DNA of 64,000 nucleotides from Rhyacophila brunnea (GCA_022495005.1 JAGYXB010001414.1:1922001-1986000); one strand, 5' to 3'; shown: positions 1 to 12,731, counted from the stretch's first letter. Notes: generated by a model not told the origin, from the sequence alone. Numbers and translations are program-made.

Positions 1-634
1 AGTTTCATTTTGTGTACGTTCAACCATTCGTTTTTGAGCAAAAATCGTTTTTTTGATCTAATGACCAGCAGTCTGGCCAATCGTTTTGAGTTCGACCTTG
101 ATCCCCGAGATCAGCTAGAGATGATTCAGGAACATCTACATGTACCGATATTTCCATATCTTCTGTCATCGTTTCTGTTTTGAGCTTTTTATTTGCGGAA
201 TCGGCGCCGCTGCCGGTGGTTGAGAAGTAACAGGAAATTTTTTTCATATTTAAACTTGGGGTTGCACTAAATAATATATAAAATAGTTGCACAACACGTA
301 ATCGTAACACAAACTGACTAAACAAACGTAAATAACAATATACGCAGATGCTGCCATGCGATAAACGTCAAACTGTCAAAATCATAATACGCAGCATACG
401 TATGAAGCTAGTTACATACGCATGTTTGCTATTTAAACTATACGGTTACTTCACTAACACTAACACGCCAACATTCAAAATGGCTTCCACCTGTACCTTA
501 TTTTATCATTTTAACGAATTATTATTGTAATTACTTAAGCGCAAATATTTTTTCGTTTAATTGATTTTGAAATAAAACCGTGAAAAAAGGTGCCGGAACG
601 CCGTTCCACCGCGTTAAATGGAAAAAAAGCCCTG
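1..634 (-). mobile_element. 5' end of a hAT-superfamily DNA transposon, cut by the window edge
   Basis: Read on the minus strand, the element begins at 634 with CAGGGCTTTTTTTCC, a typical hAT terminus (CAGGG start). Just inside it (589-610) is an imperfect palindrome with a GGAAC/GTTCC core. The candidate 8-bp target site is GTTACCTG at 635-642, but the other end is outside the window, so the duplication cannot be confirmed. About 390 bp of leader separates the terminus from a reading frame whose N-terminus resembles ZMYM1-like hAT proteins. The hAT assignment rests on the terminus and the protein start together. The element is probably inactive here because its frame is interrupted. Confidence 0.62.
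20..247 (-). pseudogene. N-terminus of a ZMYM1/TTF-type hAT transposase-like protein, interrupted
   Basis: I chose the Met at 245-247, which starts MKKISCYFSTTG. An upstream in-frame Met at 325 would add 26 hydrophobic residues that do not fit the family. About 75 codons follow, with a Lys-rich segment, an acidic linker and then a WPDCWSLDQKNDFC block. That last block resembles the segment just before the TTF-type zinc finger in ZMYM1-like hAT proteins of insects; this is family knowledge recalled without a search. Translation stops at TGA (20-22), where the family would continue, and another in-frame stop follows nearer the edge. The zinc finger, the RNase H-like catalytic domain and the dimerisation domain are not in the window. 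Most likely a decayed copy; a spliced product is the alternative. Confidence 0.5.
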
Positions 635-642
635 GTTACCTG

Positions 643-1250
643 TCATATTATCGCGTGAGGGTCGAATCAACGTCCCCTTTGTGCAGAGCGCAGCGGACAA
701 CGTCCCTTGCAAATGTCCCCTGGTCCCGAGAAGCGTTGGAAACTTTACGACTTTGCTGAAACTTCACAAAGCAGCTTTGCAATAATTATAGCGTAGAGTT
801 TTTTTTGTTAAAGTTTTTACGTGGGAAGTTGTGATAGTCCTTTGCACAGCTTGAAATAATTAACGGTTATTATTTTCCACCCAATAAATTATTTCATTAT
901 TTTCAATGGGTATTTAATTTAAGGTGTATTAAAGTTTTCGCAGCATGGTTTAAAGTGGAAAATTTACCGCTCGTTATTTTAGGTTTTTTCGTTTTTTTCT
1001 TTTTTTCAATCAATAATTTAGTTCATATTCGTATTCTGTTGAAACCTAAATACTAAATAAAGTTTTATACTTACGGGTGATTAATTTTTGTAGTTTTATA
1101 AAAAAAATTATACTATGTTAATTAATAAAACCGATAAACTAAAGATTTTCTTAATTATAATTATACCTAGTGTGTCTACCAAATTCCATGAAAGGTTTTA
1201 ACGAAAGATTTCTTGGGATATACCACTTACAATAAAATCACCGACTTACG
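643..1250. other. AT-rich stretch, unassigned
   Basis: The first 100 bases next to the hAT terminus are of mixed composition with a few CpGs; the rest is AT-rich with homopolymer runs. I see no reading frame, TIR or tRNA-like head. Confidence 0.5.
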
Positions 1251-2450
1251 TAGCTTTTTTGTTCATCTATTCAACGCCCAGACGCTAGCTCAGTCTATAC
1301 CTGACAAACTGCATGAATTAATTTGTAATATTCACGCTGTAATGATCGTTTTCTGCAATACGTCTTGATTATCGGAATCCGCCTACTCTATAGTGCAGGT
1401 GCTGATACATTATATAAAGTTTCTTTTGTAATTCATATACTTGTATCAGGATTGTACCTATATAGGAAATGTAAAAATGCTAGACCCACGCCAGTTCATG
1501 TCTGCCACTCCTCAACTACGTAACTTAGTAACAGTGTGCTCGCCTAAGATTCGTCGGCATATTATGATATACGAAGTCAAGCTGCATCTCTTATATAGTG
1601 CCAGTGACGTCCCTAGTTAAAATGCCGCCTTATTTTTTATCATCCTTGCATGAGTCCAATATCTAAGAAATGTGTTCTAAGGACTAAGGATACATTACTA
1701 ACAAAATATCAGAGTAATTATTCGCAAATCTGCACGTGTCGTTTCTGGTCACAAAGGACGTCGAAAGGCAACGGAAATAAACTAGAAATCGCGAGCCCGA
1801 CAAAACCAGTGAGCTAATTTTTTTAATGGAAAGATATTTTCGTTATTACTAAGTTTAGGTAGCTATTTCTATATATTCCAAATGATTTTCTTCGATTTGC
1901 CGCCCTTCGAGTACCTACCGCCCCCAAGCGATGCTCAATATGCCTACCCCTACGGGACGTTACTGTATAGTGCCATTGTAACACCAAGTTAGAGGGGTGA
2001 AGAATGGGATCCATAACCACTTCCGGTTCTGCTCCCATGATTTTTCGCGTATACTATCGTCTCAAGAAGATGAATCAGAAAATAAACTACGTATAACATA
2101 TTATGCTGACGAATTCGATGCATATTAAGTACCAAGCTACGGACATGGGAGTGGACCTTCAACTATTTCTTGGCATGGCACCATGAATTTGTGTGCATGT
2201 CATAATCTCAAGTAGACGTATCAGAGAATATAGTGAGTATCTTATATTATGTATGCGAAGAAAGTCTCAGCACCTACCTGAACAAGGCATTATCACTTTG
2301 AGATTAAAAAAGGCAGTACAGAGCCACACTTCAGACCCATATTCATAATGTGCTAATTTAAAAATAATGTGCAATATCACCAGACGGCGCAACGGACTGA
2401 TATCTGGTCCCACGTATCACTTATGCGTTACGGATGTTGTAAATAAATGA
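1251..2450. other. Mixed-composition stretch, possible old repeat, unassigned
   Basis: Composition is more balanced than in the flanks, which in this window usually marks old repeats. The only longer frame (minus strand, 1823-2038, 71 codons) is rich in Arg and has no recognisable motif. I do not call it a gene. Confidence 0.35.
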
Positions 2451-4206
2451 AATTACTGTAAGTAAACCACAAATGAAACAAAAATATTATTATGAAAACT
2501 TGCGTTATAATAATTACAAATAATATGAGAGTAAAAAACATAATACAGTATGTTTTTTGTTTCTCCGCAAAAGGTTGCTACATTTAATTTTGTTTAATCA
2601 AAAAATATTTCTTGTGGCAATATAACAAGGCCGAAAATAATGCTTTGTTTGTCGAGAGATAAAAAAAAGTCTCAAAATAATTCCCGTAGTAGAAATCAAC
2701 AGTGTATGTGGGACTAACGAAGAAATATTGCGGTACCCATTGATTTATGTTACGTTTGCTGTATGTGACAAGCAAAAAAAGTAAACTTCTCTTAGAGCCT
2801 AATCAATAGTTAAATAGAATTGAATTTATTTCATGTTTATTTACCTCCCGCTACAAAAGTTTCTTGCTGTGAACGAATTGACATTTTTTTAAAACCTTTA
2901 TCGTTATTTATAAAATGCCTACCATGTTAATAAATTCGTATTTGTCACTATTTTTATTTTATTCAAATTTATCTCAGATTACAACGGAAAAACGATAGCA
3001 AAGACTCCCTATTTTATAGTCAATTATTTAAAGCCTACCTTAGTAAAAAATGTTACATTATATTAGTAACAGATTAACAGAGGCATCAATACGTAATATA
3101 TAGTGTATATATATCGCAATATATCTACATACAGATGTGTTGCATCTTATTTATTTACCAGCTATATTGATACGTTTAAAGTTTAGAGGTTGTAATAATC
3201 TATCATGTTTATGTATATAATATCTTAATATACCTACACCAGAAAATCACGTAGCAAATATTGTAACAGATTATGCCAAAGTTGAAGGTTTTTCATTATC
3301 AACCTTCAAGCAAATAATTAAATAATATTATATAATTTCAAAAAGGGCAATTTAAAAAATTATCTAACTATTTTCCCTTTTCAACGATATTATTTTACTT
3401 TAAAATTAGGGTGTAGGTACCTATTCCTCAATATAATATCATTATTACTTTCTTAAGGCCCGAAAGTATGATTGAAAAGTACCTACTTATGGAATATGAC
3501 CCCCATAGCCTACCTACTTCCAAAAGACATTCTTTACTACTGTTATAACATAACATTGTATTTCGCAAGAAATATTGTTTTTTTCTCTTTTGGAAGAGTT
3601 TTTTTATCATGGATTTAATTTGATTCCGTAAAATAATATACACTCCACGGAGGCGTAATTTGTAGAACGCCCTTTTACTAAAGCCGATTGTGAATTTGAT
3701 CTTGCGGCGTGTAGTAAAAAATACATGTTATTTTGATAAACATATGTTTTTGATCCATAGAAAAAAAGCTTTCCTCGTAAACAATTTATTATTATAATCT
3801 ACGCATTGTGAAGGAGTTAGAAGTAAACACGGTCATTTTAATTTGATTGGATGTAATAAATTTTTGGTGAATGCGTCATACTTTAATGTGATTTTCTTTG
3901 ACGCAAATGACGCCATCGATTCATTTAAATATTTAAACGGGTGCCTCAAAACAGTTGACACTAGTCACATAATTATTAAAATATGCTTACCACAATTCAA
4001 AATGATGAGTATTTCTCACAGAAATAGTATATATATAGTATATTATAACAGAAATAGAAAAAGTATAAAATATTTCTTAAAGCTTAATAAAACCCTTGCA
4101 ACTAACACCAAAATGGGCCCATAACATAACCAATCCAACAAATAAGTAGGTTCACAAAAAATAAACCACTATTATTGTTATGTGTCAACACTGTCATCTA
4201 ATACAT
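2451..4206. other. AT-rich stretch, unassigned
   Basis: Long AT-rich sequence with short random frames only. An ACTCCACGGAGG word near 3641 recalls the tail of SINE family A, but nothing else of that SINE is visible around it. Confidence 0.5.
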
Positions 4207-4324
4207 AAAAATTTATATATGTTTGTTTGTTTGTTTGTTCGTATTTTATGCGCTGCCATGCCGTTCATCCGATTGCGATAAAACTTTAACAACTTATTGC
4301 TTGCACTTGCGCGAAGAGTATAGG
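4207..4324. repeat. Isolated unit related to the Helitron-internal repeat
   Basis: It begins with a (TTTG)n tract near 4219-4238 and contains CCGTTCATCCGATTGCGATA, nearly the core of the repeats that follow. It lies outside the apparent 5' boundary at 4325, so it may be a truncated neighbouring copy or the true start of a longer element. Confidence 0.4.
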
Positions 4325-5715
4325 CTATACTAATATATAAAAATTAATGCCTGTCTGTCTGTCCCGTATGCGTTCCTATACCATTCATCCGATTGCGATA
4401 AAATTTTGGTAAGTAGTTGTATGCACATCCATAAAGGTTTCTGAATTAGAAAAATCATCATCTTCTTCTTCTTCTTCATTCTATTTTCTTTCATTCGTAT
4501 GGTTCCTATACCATTCATCCGATTGCGATGAAACTTTCGTCAGTGGTTGTGCCAACACCCGCGAAGGTATCTGAATTTGTACAACAATCTTCTTCTTCTT
4601 CTTCATTATATCTTATTTTATTCGTATGGTTCCTATACCATTCATCCGATTACGATGAAACCTTCGTCAGTGGTTGTGCCAACACCCGCGAAGGTATCTG
4701 AATTTGTACAACAATCTTCTTCTTCTTCTTCATTATATCTTCTTTTATTCGTATGGATCCTATACCATTCATCCGATTGCAATGAAACCTTCGTCAGTTG
4801 TTGTGGTAACACCCGCAAAGGTTTCTGAATTTGTACAACCATCTTCTTCTTCTTCTTCTATTCTATATTCTTCTATTCGTATGCGTTCCTATTCCATTCA
4901 TCCGATTGCAATAAAACTTTCGTCGGTAATTGTGACAACACCCGCGAAGGTTTTTGGATTAGTACAACCATCTTCTCTTATTCTATCTTCTTCTATTTTT
5001 ATGCATACCTATACCATTCATCCGATTCCAATGAAATTTTGATCAAGTGTTGTGCTCACGCCCGCAAAGGTTTATGAATTGATACAACTATTTGCTGCTT
5101 CTTGTTCTTCTATTCTATCTTCTTCTATTCGTATGCGTTCTTATACTATTCATCCATATGCGATGACATTTTGACCAGTTGTTGTGCGCACGCCCGCAAA
5201 GGTTTCTGAATTAGTACAACCGTCTTCTTCTTCTTCTATTCGTATGCATTCCTATACCGTTCACCCATCTGCAATGAAACTTTGGTGAGTTGTCGTGCGC
5301 ATGCCCACGAAGATTTCTGAATTAGAAAATCATCATCTTCTTCTATTCGTATGCGTTTCTATACCATTCATCCGATTGCGATGAAACTTTTGTCAGTTGT
5401 TGTGCGCACACCTGCGAAGGTTTATAAATTAGTATTATATAAAATACAAAGTTTGTTGTTTGTTTGTTCCATCCAGTTTTGGTTTTTTTTACTGCATATT
5501 AATAACATTAATAACGTTTGCATATTTTTGATTCGATTTTAATTTAGTATTATTTTGTTTGACCTTTACTCCTATTAGAATTATTTTCATATTGCCATAT
5601 TGTATTACACAGATATTTTATTATTAAAAAAATAATTACCTCTTATTGTTTTTTAAATATCTAAGATAAATATAACCACAAAGCGACCCTGTGCAAAGCC
5701 GGGTACTTCAGCTAG
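4325..5715 (+). mobile_element. Helitron-like (Lep1/Helentron type) non-autonomous element with an internal tandem array
   Basis: The left end reads CTATACTAATATATAAAAAT followed by TGCCTGTCTGTCTG, and the right end reads GGGTACTTCAGCTAG followed by a host T at 5716. Insect Helitron-like elements commonly begin with an ACTAATAT-rich segment and end in CTAG (the CTRR rule) next to T. A short ACCC/GGGT stem is possible just before the terminus. There is no Rep/helicase reading frame, so the copy would depend on an enzyme encoded elsewhere. Several short frames inside translate the array periodically and are not genes. No target duplication is expected for Helitrons, so the 5' boundary is the less certain one. 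Confidence 0.6.
4381..5450 (+). repeat. Tandem array of nine ~107-132 bp units
   Basis: The core CCATTCATCCGATTGCGAT starts near 4381, 4511, 4638, 4765, 4894, 5014, 5146, 5257 and 5364. Spacings are 130, 127, 127, 129, 120, 132, 111 and 107 bases. Each unit also carries an ACACCCGCGAAGG-type segment and most carry a (TCT)n tract. The units at 4511 and 4638 differ at only about four positions, so that duplication is the most recent. Units toward the right are more diverged and shorter. Confidence 0.85.
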
Positions 5716-6290
5716 TTATGTATAATAATTAATTTTATTAAAGGATGTGATTTGTGGTTCTTATTTTAATGTTATCATGTGAAGCCTTAAAATCTATCAG
5801 TGCATCTAGCCTCTATGTTTCTAAACCTGCCACGGATAATGTATAATATATATATATACAGACACTGAGTAAAAGAAAAAAAACATATTTTTAATAATAG
5901 TATAAAAATGAAAATGTTAACTTAAACTATTAAATATATTCACAAGGATAACATAATTCACTATAAAACCCCAATCAATGGTGGTATCAAAAAGGTTAAC
6001 CGCACGATAGACAGTGGCATGAATCAGCGCATACGTCCAGCAATGGGGATACACGAAGTTACGAGTGACTTTATCATAAACGTGTAAATTAATACGAGTA
6101 TATATGCTAGTATTTCCTATCAAATATAAGACTCTTAGGGTGGTTCATCTAAAGTGAGATAGGTACTTGCCTGTAATTTATGATTTACAATTTTATATTT
6201 AAAAAAAAAAAAACTTACAATATAGTAAATATTGAAGTTATACTTCTTTTGGCGCTTTTGGGAAATCAGATCAGAGTGTATTTTTGGCGT
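5716..6290. other. AT-rich stretch, unassigned
   Basis: Low-complexity AT sequence with a short (TA)n run near 5848-5858. No supported feature. Confidence 0.5.
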
Positions 6291-6299
6291 GTGACATGT

Positions 6300-6415
6300 A
6301 ACACATAATTATTTTTTTCACACGAAAAAAAACGCACTCGATTAGATTCGAATCACCGATTGTTTGGTTATAAGCCGAACGGACTACCTTTACGCCACAG
6401 TATGATACTGCAATC
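6300..6415 (-). mobile_element. tRNA-derived SINE head, minus strand
   Basis: Read on the minus strand there is an A-box-like TGGCGTAAAGGTAG, then a B-box-like GTGATTCGAATC about 35 bases later, then a T-rich stretch. The spacing fits a tRNA-derived pol III promoter. The acceptor stem does not close, so this is not a tRNA gene. I could not link its body to families A-C. Confidence 0.45.
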
Positions 6416-9360
6416 GTGACGATTATACAGTATAATATTGTAGTTTAGAATTGTTCCGTTGCCTAGGCAGTGAATTTATTATTGTCGGCCATTTGCAATT
6501 CCTTACGTAAACAAACGATTAAACGTCAGTTGGTAATATAAGTTAAAGAGTATAGAAATAAACCAACGTCGTTCCAATAAGCGGTCCCTTTTCTTGAGTA
6601 TGTAATTTATTAAGATAATTAGCTAGTCAAAGAATCTTGTTTATCACAAGTTTTGTTACGCCAAAGAAGTAACTTACTTACTAGAGTACTTCTAACGCAC
6701 GTACATAAGTACACACACCGATTTTTTCCTTTTTGATTTTTCGTATATTCTATACAATCTACATATTATATTATTCCTACACGAAAAATATATTATGCAC
6801 ATTATTATAATTAATATCTTATTACTATGTAGGTATGTCACAAAATCTGAATAAACAAACGTACTTATACGAAAAATAATGCTTTTTTCATGTAGTTACA
6901 AAAATAAGGGTTTTAACCTTGTCGAGTAAAAAAACTCTATGTAAAACAATACCGTATTCACGTGGCTTTCTAAAAAACATTAACGATAAGCCAATGCCGC
7001 ATAACAATCGAGCAAAAGCCATACGAACGAGCAGTAAAGGAAAACTGTTAAGTATAAAAAAGCTCGTTCGACTATCGAGAAGCTTTCAAAGTTCCTGTCG
7101 ATACGATACCTGCATTCAGAATTAACGTAAACTCACCTTTAAAAAAGCATAAAAGCAAGTACTTATAGAGATATGTATGCAAATGAGGTCAATATAGGGA
7201 AGAATTTTCAAAACGTGATTCGTAAGCATACTGAGAACAATGGATCAAGAATGTTGATACTAGAAAGAGAATAGGAAGATATTAATTAAATATTGGTATG
7301 AATGGTTATCTTTTTTATTATAAATAAAATATAGTCAGGTTTTTTCATTCATTGAATTGCTTCTAGGATTAAGCTAAACATACTTTTGCATTAGGATTAG
7401 TTTATCGAAAGCGACAATATTATGTCAAATGTTCAGGAGACGAAAAACAAAGTTCATTACCTTATATTTCAATGCTTAAAGATCATCCATATTTATTTAT
7501 TTTACATAGTGAGAGATACATTATATTACATATATTAAAAGATTAATCCTGCGATATTGCTTATTTAATTCAAAAGGATTTGTATCTGTTTAACGGTAGA
7601 TACCATAATTAATCAGCGATCTCTCCAAATTTTTTAGATTACACAATCCATACCGTATTTCTAAATGATAGTTGTCATAAACTATAGAGTAAAAACGTTT
7701 ATTCAGAATTTAATTGAGTTATAATAAATACGTAAGAGGGGGTACGTAAAGAAACCCCATTGTGGTGTTTGGATTTTTGACACTCGAAAGGTCCTTTGCA
7801 TAGCTTTTTTGAAATAATATAAGGTGCTAGTTTTTAAAATGTCCACACATTGGACAAACCAGCACGGAATGATTGTTTTGTACGCGTTTATATAAATGAA
7901 ATTGAAACAATTTCGTCAAAAAGTAAGCTTCGACAAACCAATCCTGAGGCGTCGATACATTACATATATTTTTCTTTTTTCTGTCTCTGACTTTTGATGA
8001 TTGTCGCTCCTACCATTTTTTTAGTTTATCGGCATAGTAGAAAGTATTGGGACACCCGTAGTGTTTTTCCTTAGTCGTGCCATTGTGTAGACATGCCTTC
8101 TTTTTTCCGCGTTGCCCTCGATGTTTTTTCTGATGATGCGCTTTTCCAGCCACTCTGGAACTTTTCAAATTAAACAATATACTATAATATACGTGAACAT
8201 AATACCAGTAGGTACATATATAGGTACGTTAAATTACTAAAGAATCTTCCACATAAATCTAGACATGGGTCTAGATTAAAAAAGGTATGGAGGTTTATAA
8301 TTTTAGCCAAAGACTGTTACCCTTTTTCCAGCTCTAAGCTTCTGTAGTTATTCTATAAAAATCACTAAAGCAAGTTCTAGTTTAACGTGGAATTTTTGTA
8401 TGCAAAACATAGAGATACAAAAGTTTATATGAAACTTGGTGGTCCTTTTACCATTTTTTTCATATTTTATTTAGGTATAAAGCAAAATATACATGGTTTT
8501 AGAGGGGGGGGGGGGGTGTAGATGAACAATAAACTTAATCTAACCCAAATTCATCGAATATTTGGGATTTTGGCATGGCGAAATTTAAAACGCATAAACA
8601 AGTCGGATTCTATTAAGCTACTGATAAAGTTTGGAGGCAAAACCACCGTATCCGGTTAAGAACTGACCTAAAAGACCAAAGGACTGTACGTCTCACAAGA
8701 TTATAAAAATATACTTCAAAAAAACATATGGGTAAGATTAATTAAAAAAGTTGAATACCTATGTTAATAATTATGAATTATGAATTTTGACAATTCAAAG
8801 AAAAGTAGTGTTTTATGAAAAAAAATGTATCGTTGTATAAATGATTTTTAGTATATATTTTGTAAAGCAAGCATATTCAAATTATAAACAAATACCGTTC
8901 CTTCCTCAGTTGCCTATCTTAAAAGGAAAACGTAAACAGAGAAAAAGAATTCCAATATCCTTGAGATAGAAGATATAACCGATTAAAGTAACTGAACGGG
9001 AACATAGGAAAAGGCGAAAGTTCTCGAAGCGAGGTTGTTAGGTTTACTCTCGGTTGACGGTGGTCGTTGCCACCAATATTATATCTACTTGTGTAGGTAC
9101 ATTATTTCAGAGCGCGGTGCATTCGAAATAGGTGAAGAGTAATAATATGAAATACGTCCTACTCTTATAGCGATCAAACATACAATAACTGTACAATTCA
9201 TTCTCAATTCCTTTTAGTATAAAAGCTCCAATAGCCGAAAATTTCTTAACTAGTCCGGAAAAAATAAACTCTGATTTTTGTGAATAAGATTTTTTTACCA
9301 TACATAATAAGATCATATTTTTTTAAGAAAAGAAGAGATTTTTTTTAAAGATTTTTATTT
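6416..9360. other. AT-rich stretch, unassigned
   Basis: Nothing convincing over about 3 kb. A run of 13 G lies at 8504-8516. A 68-codon plus-strand frame (6919-7125) is Lys/Arg/Ser-rich without motifs; I do not call it a gene. Confidence 0.5.
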
Positions 9361-9361
9361 C

Positions 9362-9492
9362 TACGTGATACAGATGTTAGCCATTTGCTCAGTGAATAAG
9401 TTTCATACTGTGGACCTAAAAACACACAGAAAAACAACACAATATGTGAATTTTCGCAAGACCCTGAATTCGAACCGAGGAGCCACGACATT
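9362..9492 (-). mobile_element. SINE family A, degenerate copy
   Basis: The order on the minus strand matches other family-A copies. A GGTTCGAATTC B-box is followed by CACATATTGTGTTG-like sequence, then GGTCCA-like and TGAGCAAATGG-like blocks, then a TAACATC segment. It lacks the CCTCCACGGAG tail block. It sits directly downstream of the LINE 3' end at 9500-9950, in the same orientation. Confidence 0.5.
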
Positions 9493-9499
9493 AAAAACC

Positions 9500-9950
9500 T
9501 GATTTTCAAATTAAATTTTAACATAATATAGTGAACATTACAGATTATTAATTTAAGACGTTCACATCGTCACATTTAGAAATAAAGAAATATTATTAAA
9601 ACAGTATTATATAAAAGTTATAAACAGTATAAAGTGTAAATACAAAAAGAATATTACAAATAAGATACAAGAAAGTATACCGAATAAGCTAAGTAGACCC
9701 TATTTTAAGAATTTATAAAACAATGTCCACCTATACTCATCGTCACGCAGGTGGAATATGTCAATATCTGAAGTGATTTGGTTGAACAGAGTTATTGCCC
9801 TCCCAATTGGCATTACTAATGGCAGGTTAGTTCTGCACCTTGGGAGAACAAACAACTGATCCTCCAGATTTCTAAGATGGTTATCAGGGACCCGCAAGTC
9901 AATACTACCAAGAATGGCAGAGCTGTGTTATGCATAATGTATATAATATT
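9500..9950 (-). mobile_element. Jockey/CR1-type LINE, 3' end of ORF2 plus 3' UTR
   Basis: The minus-strand frame ending at 9700 contains PRCRTNLPLVMPIGRAITLF and then NQITSDIDIFHL, typical of the C-terminus of jockey/CR1-type reverse transcriptase proteins. This is recalled family knowledge, not a search. About 200 bp of AT-rich 3' UTR follows to 9500. A second copy at 51410-52325 shares the same C-terminus and 3' UTR, which shows a family rather than chance. The reverse transcriptase core and endonuclease are absent, as expected for 5'-truncated copies. Confidence 0.6.
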
Positions 9951-12416
9951 CGTATGGGAGAAAATTAACAAGTCGAATCGTCCACTGAATTAGGTAGTAA
10001 ATTTGATACGAAATCATGTAAATTCACAACATATAATCTTCTTCTAGGTCTCTTGAAAAACAGTGATTAATACTTATTTCGCTTTTCCTTTTTGTTCACA
10101 GAATTATCTACCGATAAAGTAGCTTGAATTATTATATTATGCCTATGTCGCGAACTGTAAAATGCTGATTACATCTTTTGAAACTGTTCACATAATAATA
10201 TTTTGTCATTCGAAAGAGACAAACTAGTTACTATAGCTTATCCATCCTTTAGTTAGGCCGATCAAGTTTATTTATCATTTGGTAGCGAGAAAGAATGGCA
10301 AAACTAGGAATTCTGTTTAAATTTAGAACGTTTTGCATGTTATTTACAATCGCCGCCATGAAAAGTTCTTTTTTAAATGCTTACAGTATAATAATTACGA
10401 ATAGTGGCTCTTGTAAGCTACGACATGGTAAATAAATGCCTTAATTATTAAAGACATGCCGGGTGGTGAAGGCGTTCATCTAGCAGTGCTTAGTGTCTTA
10501 TAATTTACAGAACATACAGAAAATAAAAGCTCCTTGAGAGATAGAATGATATTTTATTGATTGATGTTCATTCGCCTACCATGGTTTAAAAGTTAACAGA
10601 CTTGATTTCTGACCGCTGATTTACTTACTTGTAAGGCTTAGTTACATTACATGTAAATTATCTAACCATCGTACCTAATCAGTGAATTGTTATCCACCAA
10701 TCCTTTGAATAAGTCAGTTATGTTTCCTGAATATAAATATGCTTATTTTTGCATTGGAAATTGACAGTTAATTATCTACTTATATTATTATTTACTACCT
10801 TTTTCAATGGTTGAAAAATAATAATATGACTAATATATTACTATTATTTTAGATAACACCAATAAAGATTTTGTGGCCAATGAATAAATCAGTGATACTG
10901 GTACATAGATTTTTAACAACAATGGAACCTACATATATATTTTTTTTAATATGAGGCCATATCTAAACTTCAACTAAGAATAATTATTATTAAAAACAAA
11001 ATATTTAAGATGTAATTAAATTTATATTCATATACTTTTATATGTTCCTTGTTGTTTAGGCTGTTTCTTTCTTTCTTCACGGCAGGATTTGGCTTTGACA
11101 GAACAGCTTTCCACTTATTATTGTTTATCCTTCATCACTACTTCCCAGTTATTTGGTTTATATATTCAGCCCGACACTTCTGAACAGTTCCTTGCTATTG
11201 TTCTTTTAGGTACCAGCTTGGTCATTATGTCGGGTATCAAATTATTTGGGATTATTTCAACAATTTTTAAATAATTTTAAACATATTGTCAATATAAAAT
11301 TATTATCACAAAGAATTAACAACCTTAAATTTTGACTATAACATTGTTTGTGAATAACTTAACTAGATATCTAAGCTTATAAAAGGCACTATTAAATTTA
11401 TTAAAAATAAAACAAGACACGTTTCAATAGCACTTGGTTTTCTGAAAATATCTTGATACAGTACACGGATAATCTAAAGCTAAAAGCTTACTAGGCACCT
11501 ATTCTAAAATAAATTTTAATACACCAAGCAGAAAAGCTATGTTTATACCTACTTCAGTAATTTTCCGGCATTTTATAGGTAAGTATTTGCCAAAATGGTT
11601 TATAATAAAACTTTACGATAAGCACTCGGGTTAAGTATACATTTAATAAAAAAAAACAATATTATTTGAAAGTCAGGCATATTACGATAAATATTGTTTC
11701 TTTGGCTGTTTCATGAATCGTAAAATTTAGTATTGACCATGAAACATTTCCTAGTTTGTTGACCTTTCTTTGTATTTGCATTATTATTCAAGAGAAAGAA
11801 TAGATATACAGATATTTGCTTAGTTAAGCCTTAAGTTGATATAAATATTTTTTTTATGTATTTTGGTGGATCAACAAATTTTGTAAACATAATATTTTAT
11901 CCAAGACTTGCGGTTATCAGGTTATAACGTATTTTGTTCCACTGTTTAAGTAGTCGAGTCAAATTTAATATAATCTTCTTCTGTCCTATGGGTATATTGT
12001 ATTTAAATAGTTTACGTCTACCCAGATTATTTGATCTGCTCGTTCTAAACTACATTCATATAAAACTAAAAACATATTATTATTTACATGAAAAAAATAA
12101 AATACCTAATGATTTTCACTTAAAATATTTCTCATAAATATATTTTTAAATGAAAAACGCGATAAGTCAAAGATTTTAGACTACAACAATAGGAAACTTT
12201 GTCAATTTTTAGTAATACAGCACTATTTAAATGGCAATACTTATTGTGCAATGTTTTTAATGTCATACAGTGTTGCTAATAATATTTTCTAAGACGGTGC
12301 AAAGAAACATTTCACCAGTTTTGGCAACCTATATATTATTATATTCTAAGTTTGGTATTTAGTATGTATGAGGCGCGATTTTTATCAATGTCTATCTAAA
12401 TATTATTGTGTATTTT
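9951..12416. other. AT-rich stretch, unassigned
   Basis: About 2.5 kb of AT-rich sequence. A 61-codon plus-strand frame at 11089-11274 is hydrophobic but has no upstream context and no relatives here. No supported feature. Confidence 0.5.
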
Positions 12417-12417
12417 T

Positions 12418-12649
12418 TCTTCTCTTCTTTTCATCATGTCCGATCCAAATAGCATCATATGGGCCTCCACGGAGTGGAGGTTTCTATTGACATATTTTTG
12501 TTTTTACGAGAAATGGATGTATGACACTTGTTCAACTTATTAGGTCCGTACTCTGACTACAAACATAAATTGAAAAACAATATAGTATTTGCCAGATCCA
12601 GGATTCGAACCTGGGACCCACGACAATATAAGCCGCTCGGCCATCGTGT
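12418..12649 (-). mobile_element. SINE family A, near-complete copy
   Basis: On the minus strand a tRNA-like head carries an A-box TGGCCGAGCGG (12633-12643) and a perfect B-box GGTTCGAATCC (12601-12611), resembling tRNA-Ser/Leu. The body has TTGTTTTTCAATTTATG, GGACCTAATAAGTTGAAC, TACATCCATTTCTCGT and CCTCCACTCCGTGGAGG (12462-12478). The tail is ATGATGAAAAGAAGAG at the left. CCTCCACTCCGTGGAGG is a small hairpin shared with other copies. This is the best reference copy in the window. Confidence 0.75.
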
Positions 12650-12731
12650 ATTTATCTTCTCTTATAATAAAAAAAACATATGTTCCAGTCTGTCCTTTCA
12701 CAGAAATTACAACAGTATATTATATTATTCT

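Noticed and set aside
1823..2038. A 71-codon Arg-rich minus-strand frame
   Set aside because: It lies in an old mixed-composition block with no recognisable domain and no context.
4547..5042. Overlapping 93-122 codon frames with repeating HPIAMKPSSVVV
   Set aside because: They translate the Helitron-internal array. The period in the protein equals the DNA repeat, and there is no independent coding signal.
4381..5450. CRISPR-like array
   Set aside because: The units are contiguous and diverged throughout, with no short identical repeats separated by unique spacers, and the context is eukaryotic.
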